DNA of 64,000 nt from Pseudomonas sp. ATCC PTA-122608 (GTDB taxonomy: Bacteria; Pseudomonadota; Gammaproteobacteria; Pseudomonadales; Pseudomonadaceae), in the NCBI RefSeq assembly GCF_001952855.1, contig NZ_LPNO01000053.1:186001-250000 (forward strand). The letters run 5' to 3'. The notes under the pieces were generated by a model. That model made no database searches, was not told where the DNA came from, and saw only the letters and a list, made by a program, of their open reading frames with translations. This document shows positions 62,632 through 64,000 of this stretch, in pieces. The translations under genes and the position numbers were made by a program. How positions within the stretch are numbered: the first letter of the stretch is position 1; each line of letters begins with the position of its first letter.

Positions 62632-63666
62632 ATGGTCAAGGTCGGTATCGTCGGCGGCACGGGTTACACCGGTGTCGAATTGCTGCGTCTGTTGGCTCAG
62701 CATCCGCAAGCTGAGGTGGTGGTGATCACCTCCCGATCCGAGGCCGGCCTTGCTGTGGCCGACATGTATCCGAACCTGCGAGGCCACTACGACGGCCTGG
62801 CGTTCAGCGTGCCGGACATCAAGACCCTGGGTGCCTGTGATGTGGTGTTCTTCGCCACGCCCCACGGTGTTGCCCATGCCCTGGCGGGCGAGTTGCTGGC
62901 GGCGGGCACTAAGGTGATCGACTTGTCGGCCGACTTCCGCCTGCAGGACGCCGATGAGTGGGCCAAGTGGTACGGCCAGCCTCACGGTGCGCCGGAGTTG
63001 CTGGAAGAAGCGGTGTATGGCTTGCCGGAAGTCAATCGCGAGCAGATCAAGCAAGCGCGCCTGATCGCGGTACCGGGTTGCTATCCAACCGCTACGCAGT
63101 TGGGTTTCCTGCCATTGCTGGAAGCCGGGTTGGCGGACGCGTCGCGGCTGATTGCTGACTGCAAGTCGGGCGTCAGCGGTGCTGGCCGTGGGGCTGCTGT
63201 AGGCTCGCTTTACTCCGAGACGTCGGAAAGCATGAAAGCCTATGCGGTAAAAGGTCATCGTCACTTGCCGGAAATTCGCCAAGGGCTGCGTCGCGCTGCA
63301 GGTAAAGATGTCGGCCTGACGTTTGTGCCACACCTGACGCCGATGATCCGCGGGATCCACTCCACGTTGTATGCGACAGTCGTCGATCGTTCGGTGGACC
63401 TGCAGGCGCTGTTTGAAAAGCGTTATGCCAATGAGCCGTTCGTCGATGTGATGCCGGCGGGCAGCCACCCGGAAACCCGCAGCGTACGTGGCGCCAACGT
63501 GTGCCGTATCGCGGTGCACCGTCCACAGGATGGCGATCTGGTGGTGGTGTTGTCGGTGATCGATAACCTGGTCAAGGGGGCTTCGGGCCAGGCTGTGCAG
63601 AACATGAACATCCTGTTTGGCCTGGATGAGAAGCTGGGCCTGTCCCACGCGGGCATGCTGCCGTAA
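62632..63666 (+). CDS. argC: N-acetyl-gamma-glutamyl-phosphate reductase
   Basis: A 344-residue NADPH-dependent reductase, third step of arginine synthesis. The NADP loop is GIVGGTGYTGVELLRLL; the catalytic Cys is in PGCYPTATQLG and the base His lies in the RHLPEI region. The start was set at MVKVGIVGG (the frame extends 24 codons upstream). Followed by an intrinsic terminator. Confidence 0.98.
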   Translation: MVKVGIVGGTGYTGVELLRLLAQHPQAEVVVITSRSEAGLAVADMYPNLRGHYDGLAFSVPDIKTLGACDVVFFATPHGVAHALAGELLAAGTKVIDLSADFRLQDADEWAKWYGQPHGAPELLEEAVYGLPEVNREQIKQARLIAVPGCYPTATQLGFLPLLEAGLADASRLIADCKSGVSGAGRGAAVGSLYSETSESMKAYAVKGHRHLPEIRQGLRRAAGKDVGLTFVPHLTPMIRGIHSTLYATVVDRSVDLQALFEKRYANEPFVDVMPAGSHPETRSVRGANVCRIAVHRPQDGDLVVVLSVIDNLVKGASGQAVQNMNILFGLDEKLGLSHAGMLP

Positions 63667-63683
63667 GTTTTCTGCTGTCGCGC

Positions 63684-63715
63684 AAAGGCCCGTTGATCGG
63701 GCCTTTCGTGTTTTT
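63684..63715 (+). terminator. Intrinsic terminator after argC
   Basis: Nine-base-pair stem AAAGGCCCG/CGGGCCTTT with a 5-nt loop and a CGTGTTTTT tail, 18 bases after the argC stop. Confidence 0.92.
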
Positions 63716-63756
63716 AATGGCCGCTGCGCAGATTGATATACCGTAACAATAGTTGA

Positions 63757-63777
63757 CCGCTTTTCTAGGAGAAGCGG
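63757..63777 (+). promoter_or_regulatory. Hairpin overlapping a ribosome site upstream of erpA
   Basis: CCGCTTTTC pairs with GAGAAGCGG across a 3-nt loop (9 bp, one G-T pair). The loop and second arm contain AGGAG, which would serve the in-frame ATG at 63781, so that start would be masked when the hairpin forms. Confidence 0.55.
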
Positions 63778-63828
63778 ATAATGCCCGCCATCACGCATAT
63801 GGCGGCGCTACGCCGGGAGATTATCAGC

Positions 63829-64000
63829 ATGAGCGTTGAATCCTTCACCCCCACGGCTTTGCAATTCACCCACGGTGCTGCGCACAAGGTGAAGAGCCTG
63901 GTCGATGAAGAGGGTAATGATCGCTTGAAGCTGCGCGTATTTGTTACGGGCGGCGGTTGTTCAGGGTTTCAGTACGGTTTCACCTTCGATGAAGACGTGG
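63829..64000 (+). CDS. erpA: Iron-sulfur cluster insertion protein ErpA (3' end beyond window)
   Basis: The first 57 codons of an A-type Fe-S carrier that delivers clusters to client proteins such as IspG. The start [20 protein letters not shown], the [19 protein letters not shown] block with the first cluster Cys, and the position after argC identify ErpA. The remaining two Cys lie outside the window. GGGAG stands nine bases before this ATG. A second ATG at 63781 is in the same frame and would add 16 residues. Confidence 0.93.

Noticed and set aside
62125..63798. 557-codon minus-strand ORF opposite argC and hemJ upstream region
   Set aside because: It crosses from argC antisense into hemJ in the wrong frame, so it is a shadow and not a gene.

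Overview
The window is a 64 kb piece of a Pseudomonas chromosome, most likely from the P. fluorescens/P. putida side of the genus. Gene content and order match the conserved rpoD-to-argC neighbourhood of Pseudomonas: rmcA, rpoD, dnaG, rpsU, tsaD, plsY, folB, folK, cca, the spoVR/yeaH/prkA set, the lptD-to-glpE run, amgK/murU, agtSR/agtABCD, rpe, gph, trpE, trpGDC, vfr, coq7, argC and erpA. GC is high throughout, except in one small island. Four REP-doublet palindromes lie between genes.

Layout. 1-4990: the 3' part of a membrane PQQ dehydrogenase, then a LysR regulator divergent from a VOC protein/amidase pair, then a secreted cupin. 5054-9776: a 4.7 kb AT-richer island inserted at the 3' end of a CAT-anticodon tRNA gene (probably tRNA-Ile2). 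It is bounded by 31-bp direct repeats and has no recognisable integrase. It carries a tight HTH / nucleotidyltransferase / PP2C phosphatase gene set, two unrecognised proteins, and a DUF3077-type gene behind a structured leader with a 24-codon upstream ORF. 9839-18243: rmcA (c-di-GMP turnover) and the macromolecular-synthesis genes rpoD, dnaG and rpsU. 18447-22217: tsaD, plsY, folB-folK and cca. 22281-27160: prkA-yeaH-spoVR stress genes. 27446-35059: the envelope/housekeeping run lptD-surA-pdxA-ksgA-apaG-apaH-glpE. 35190-37649: amgK-murU cell-wall recycling and a DnaJ-like protein. 37814-46563: a DUF3530 protein, then the AgtSR-like two-component system and AgtABCD-like ABC transporter. 46678-49400: an iron alcohol dehydrogenase, rpe and gph. 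49356-56598: the tryptophan genes in two units (trpE; trpGDC plus a lipoate-ligase-like gene), separated by an autotransporter esterase. Each unit is preceded by a 14-codon leader peptide ending Arg-Trp-Arg-Trp-Arg-Ala. 56595-64000: vfr, an OsmC protein, coq7, a HIT protein, an SDR, a DUF805 membrane protein, a nitronate monooxygenase-like enzyme, hemJ, argC and the start of erpA.

How the parts work together. Most of the window is core metabolism and information processing. Two nutrient-sensing proteins with periplasmic solute-binding domains (RmcA and the AgtS-like kinase) link amino-acid availability to c-di-GMP and to transport. The trp genes appear to be controlled by attenuation: one leader peptide is nested in frame at the very end of gph, and a paralogous one lies before trpG. 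The most likely place for an undescribed system is the tRNA island, where the HTH-NTase-PP2C set looks like a regulated toxin, defence or signalling module. That reading is inference from architecture only.
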